A stretch of DNA of 8,616 nt, from NCBI GenBank assembly GCA_045125245.1, contig JBGVNF010000006.1, forward strand, positions 1-8,616. The letters are read 5' to 3'. Below the pieces are notes generated by a model. It did no database searches and was not told the DNA's origin. It worked only from the letters and a program-made list of their open reading frames with translations. Both the position numbers and the translations under genes were made by a program. How positions within the stretch are numbered: position 1 is the first letter of the stretch; each line of letters begins with the position of its first letter. Positions 7,115-8,616 of this stretch are shown one piece after another. This DNA is from SVEL01 sp045125245. Lineage in GTDB: Bacteria; Bacillota; Clostridia; Lachnospirales; Lachnospiraceae.

Positions 7115-8362
7115 AACCGCATCCATCGCCAGTTCCGATCTCTCACATTCGTCTGCCGATAATGTTATTTGCCAGCAATATGGACTTCCTTTCATATATT
7201 TTGCCGCATAGCTAAGTCCGTTTGTTTTTTCATCTAAAAAAGGCTTATCTATCTGCTTCGGGTCTCCAAGGAGAATTATTTTAGTGCCCTTTCCTGCTCT
7301 TGTAATAATTCCTTTTACTTGATTTGGAGTCATGTTCTGTGCCTCGTCTATAATAAGATATGTCTTTACGATTGATCTTCCTCTGATAAAGTTAAGTGCC
7401 TCTGTCTGTATTATTCCTCTCTCAAAAACTTCCTCAATTTTATCCGATAATTCAGCCTCATCCTCATATCTCTTCTCTGAATCAGAATCCAGAATTTGCT
7501 CCAAATTATCTATGATTGGACGCATAAGCGGAGCAATTTTTTCTTTTTCATCTCCCGGTAAGAATCCAATATCATCATCAAACTGTGCATTTGGTCTACA
7601 GACAATAATTCTTCTATACTCATTTGATTGCATGTTATAAACTTTATCGAGACCAACTGCCAAAGAATAAAATGTCTTTGCTGTTCCTGCCATACCCTGA
7701 ATAATTACAAGTGGAGCACGTTCTGCATCCGTCATCAGTGCCTCCTGCATAAAATACTGTCCGACATTCCTTGGTGATATACCATATGGACAACTCTTCT
7801 TATATACCAAAGGTACAATTTTCTTGCCCTCTACTCTTCCGAGAAGGGTTTTGCGCGTTGACGTATCTGACTTCAAAATAATAAATTCGTTCTCTGTAAG
7901 CTCCACCGGAATCGCATTTCCCTCATCATCTGTCCGATAAACTTTTTTATAATCAATACCCTTTTTCTTAAATTCCTTTATTAAGGTATCTGGTATATAT
8001 ACCTCAGAACGTCCACTATAATTTGCATCATCTGCCCGTATCTGCTCTGTTGTATAATCTTCTGCATTCAGGCCTATAATCTGCGCTTTGAGACGTAAAA
8101 CAAGATCCTTTGTCACAAGACAGACATATGCACTTTTATTGTCCTCTTTCAAACCTTTACACACTTTTAATATACGATTATCAGATTTATCCTCAGGTAA
8201 ATCCTCAGGAAGTTCCACATTCCTGTAATTTTTTTCTATTCTTATGCTTCCTCCACTTTCCAGCTTTATTCCTTTTAAAAGATTTCCTTCATTCCTATAT
8301 TTCTCAAGAAGTCGAACTGCCGCTCTAGCATTTGCCCCCTTATCACCATCAGCTTTCTTAAG
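7103..8362 (-). pseudogene. PIN-PhoH family ATPase/ribonuclease (YlaK/PhoH2 type), N-terminus removed by an IS30 insertion
   Basis: The frame is open from a stop at 8384-8386 down to TAG 7103-7105. It encodes about 420 residues recognisable from LKKADDGDKGANAR (8362 leftwards) to the end. The C-terminal half is a complete PhoH ATPase domain: Walker A GMAGTAKT, RRIIVCRPNA, LPGDEKEKI, IRGRS, Walker B LIIDEAQN, and LLGDPKQID. Before it are remains of a PIN nuclease domain: GANARAAVRLLEKY, SDNRIL and VTKD, which supply the later acidic residues. The N-terminal part with the first catalytic Asp is missing, because IS30-type sequence begins at about 8363. No ATG remains upstream; the best start is GTG 8216-8218, with an RBS placed too close. 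Intact PIN-PhoH proteins of about 440 residues couple RNA unwinding to cleavage. The remnant has probably lost both promoter and start. The Walker A second Gly is Ala. Confidence 0.85.
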
Positions 8363-8370
8363 GGTTAAAT

Positions 8371-8384
8371 GAATTTTTAAATTC
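8371..8384. repeat. Perfect 14-bp palindrome near the IS30 left end
   Basis: The sequence is GAATTT-TT-AAATTC, perfectly symmetrical about two T. It sits just inside the inferred element end and just before the 14-bp hairpin. It may be part of the terminal repeat or a transposase-binding site, but no partner end is available for comparison. Confidence 0.5.
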
Positions 8385-8392
8385 TACCTGGA

Positions 8393-8426
8393 AAGAGTTA
8401 ATTCTATGCCTGTAGAATTAACTCTT
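8393..8426 (+). terminator. Perfect 14-bp hairpin in the IS30 leader, possible terminator of incoming transcription
   Basis: AAGAGTTAATTCTA (8393-8406) and its exact reverse complement (8413-8426) enclose the loop TGCCTG. On the plus strand it is followed, after GCATAG, by T-rich sequence (ATTTTTG, then CATTTTTT), so it could stop or slow transcripts entering from the left. The bases CTATGC (8404-8409) can instead pair with GCATAG (8427-8432), giving an alternative stem that excludes the first. A leader hairpin that shields the transposase from outside transcription is a known theme in insertion sequences. The function here is inferred. Confidence 0.5.
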
Positions 8427-8502
8427 GCATAGATTTTTGTCTTCATTTTTTGTACAATATCAAGGCGGTTGATTGCCTGCCTGTGCAGAAAGTGAGGTTA
8501 TT

Positions 8503-8616
8503 ATGAATGAAAATCGACCTAAAGGCAATCAAAAACATATAGATTTATCTGGAAGAATACGCATCGAACAAGGATTAAATAATGGAGACTCTTTTAGAAC
8601 CATTGCTAGAGATTTA
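8503..8616 (+). CDS. IS30-family transposase, N-terminal 38 residues only
   Basis: The frame begins at ATG 8503-8505, after GAGG at 8494-8497 with five bases of spacing, and runs open to the window edge. The 38 residues read MNENRPKGNQKHIDLSGRIRIEQ followed by GLNNGDSFRTIARDL. This matches the start of IS30 transposases, where a DNA-binding helix-turn-helix follows the pattern L-x-x-R-x-x-IE-x-x-L-x-x-G-x-S-xx-x-IA. The catalytic DDE region would lie beyond the window. A candidate -10 (TACAAT, 8453-8458) lies upstream without a convincing -35. A 10-bp inverted repeat, TTGATTGCCT 8469-8478 with AGGCAATCAA 8523-8532, brackets the RBS and start codon. Confidence 0.85.
   Translation, partial: MNENRPKGNQKHIDLSGRIRIEQGLNNGDSFRTIARDL

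Larger units (their letters stand above)
8363..8616 (+). mobile_element. IS30-family insertion sequence, left end, cut by the window edge
   Basis: PIN-PhoH homology on the minus strand stops at about 8362. To the right lies a palindrome-rich leader and then an IS30 transposase start on the plus strand. The junction near 8360-8366 (CTTAAGGGTTAAAT) is therefore taken as the left end, accurate to a few bases. The other end and the target duplication are outside the window, so the terminal inverted repeat cannot be confirmed. The element is oriented opposite to the gene it interrupts. Confidence 0.7.

Noticed and set aside
1..8616. CRISPR arrays, tRNA or rRNA genes
   Set aside because: I saw no regularly spaced direct repeats and no tRNA- or rRNA-like stretch on either strand.

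Overview
The window is A+T-rich DNA that looks like a low-GC Firmicute, most likely a Clostridia/Lachnospiraceae gut-type bacterium. The grounds are protein style (Ugp-like ABC permeases, a clostridial-type PIN-PhoH protein, IS1380 and IS30 transposases), strong AGGAG-type ribosome binding sites and tightly packed genes. The organism assignment is an inference from reading, not from a search.

Layout, left to right: (1) 1-1112, minus strand, most of an IS1380-family transposase gene running off the left edge. Its DDE residues are readable but one in-frame amber codon interrupts it at 540-542. Its promoter and RBS lie in a 10-bp inverted repeat. (2) 1113-1354, non-coding, A+T-rich, with several short palindromes and presumably the outer end of the IS1380 element. 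(3) 1355-6999, minus strand, a six-gene operon read right to left: two binding-protein-dependent ABC permeases (MalF/UgpA-like and MalG/UgpE-like), a lipoprotein substrate-binding protein (UgpB-like), a PHP-domain metallohydrolase (CehA/McbA-like), a HAD phosphatase and an EmrE-type SMR exporter. Junctions are very tight: 9 nt, 14 nt, TAATG overlap, ATGA overlap, 2 nt. No ATPase gene is present. (4) 7000-7102, the operon leader, with a -10-like TATAAT and a possible weak terminator for the upstream gene. (5) 7103-about 8362, minus strand, a PIN-PhoH (YlaK-type) gene whose N-terminal PIN half is cut off. (6) about 8363-8616, the left end and first 38 codons of an IS30-family element, with a perfect 14-bp hairpin in its leader. 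It has evidently inserted into the PIN-PhoH gene.

How the genes may work together: the binding protein and two permeases would import a small solute, using an ATPase encoded elsewhere. The PHP hydrolase and HAD phosphatase are both typical phosphoester-cleaving families, so the operon reads as an uptake-and-dephosphorylation route for a phosphodiester or phosphomonoester such as a glycerophosphodiester. The SMR protein at the end could export a cationic product. The substrate is inferred only from family resemblance and gene order. The two IS elements flank the operon on either side and one of them has broken a host gene.
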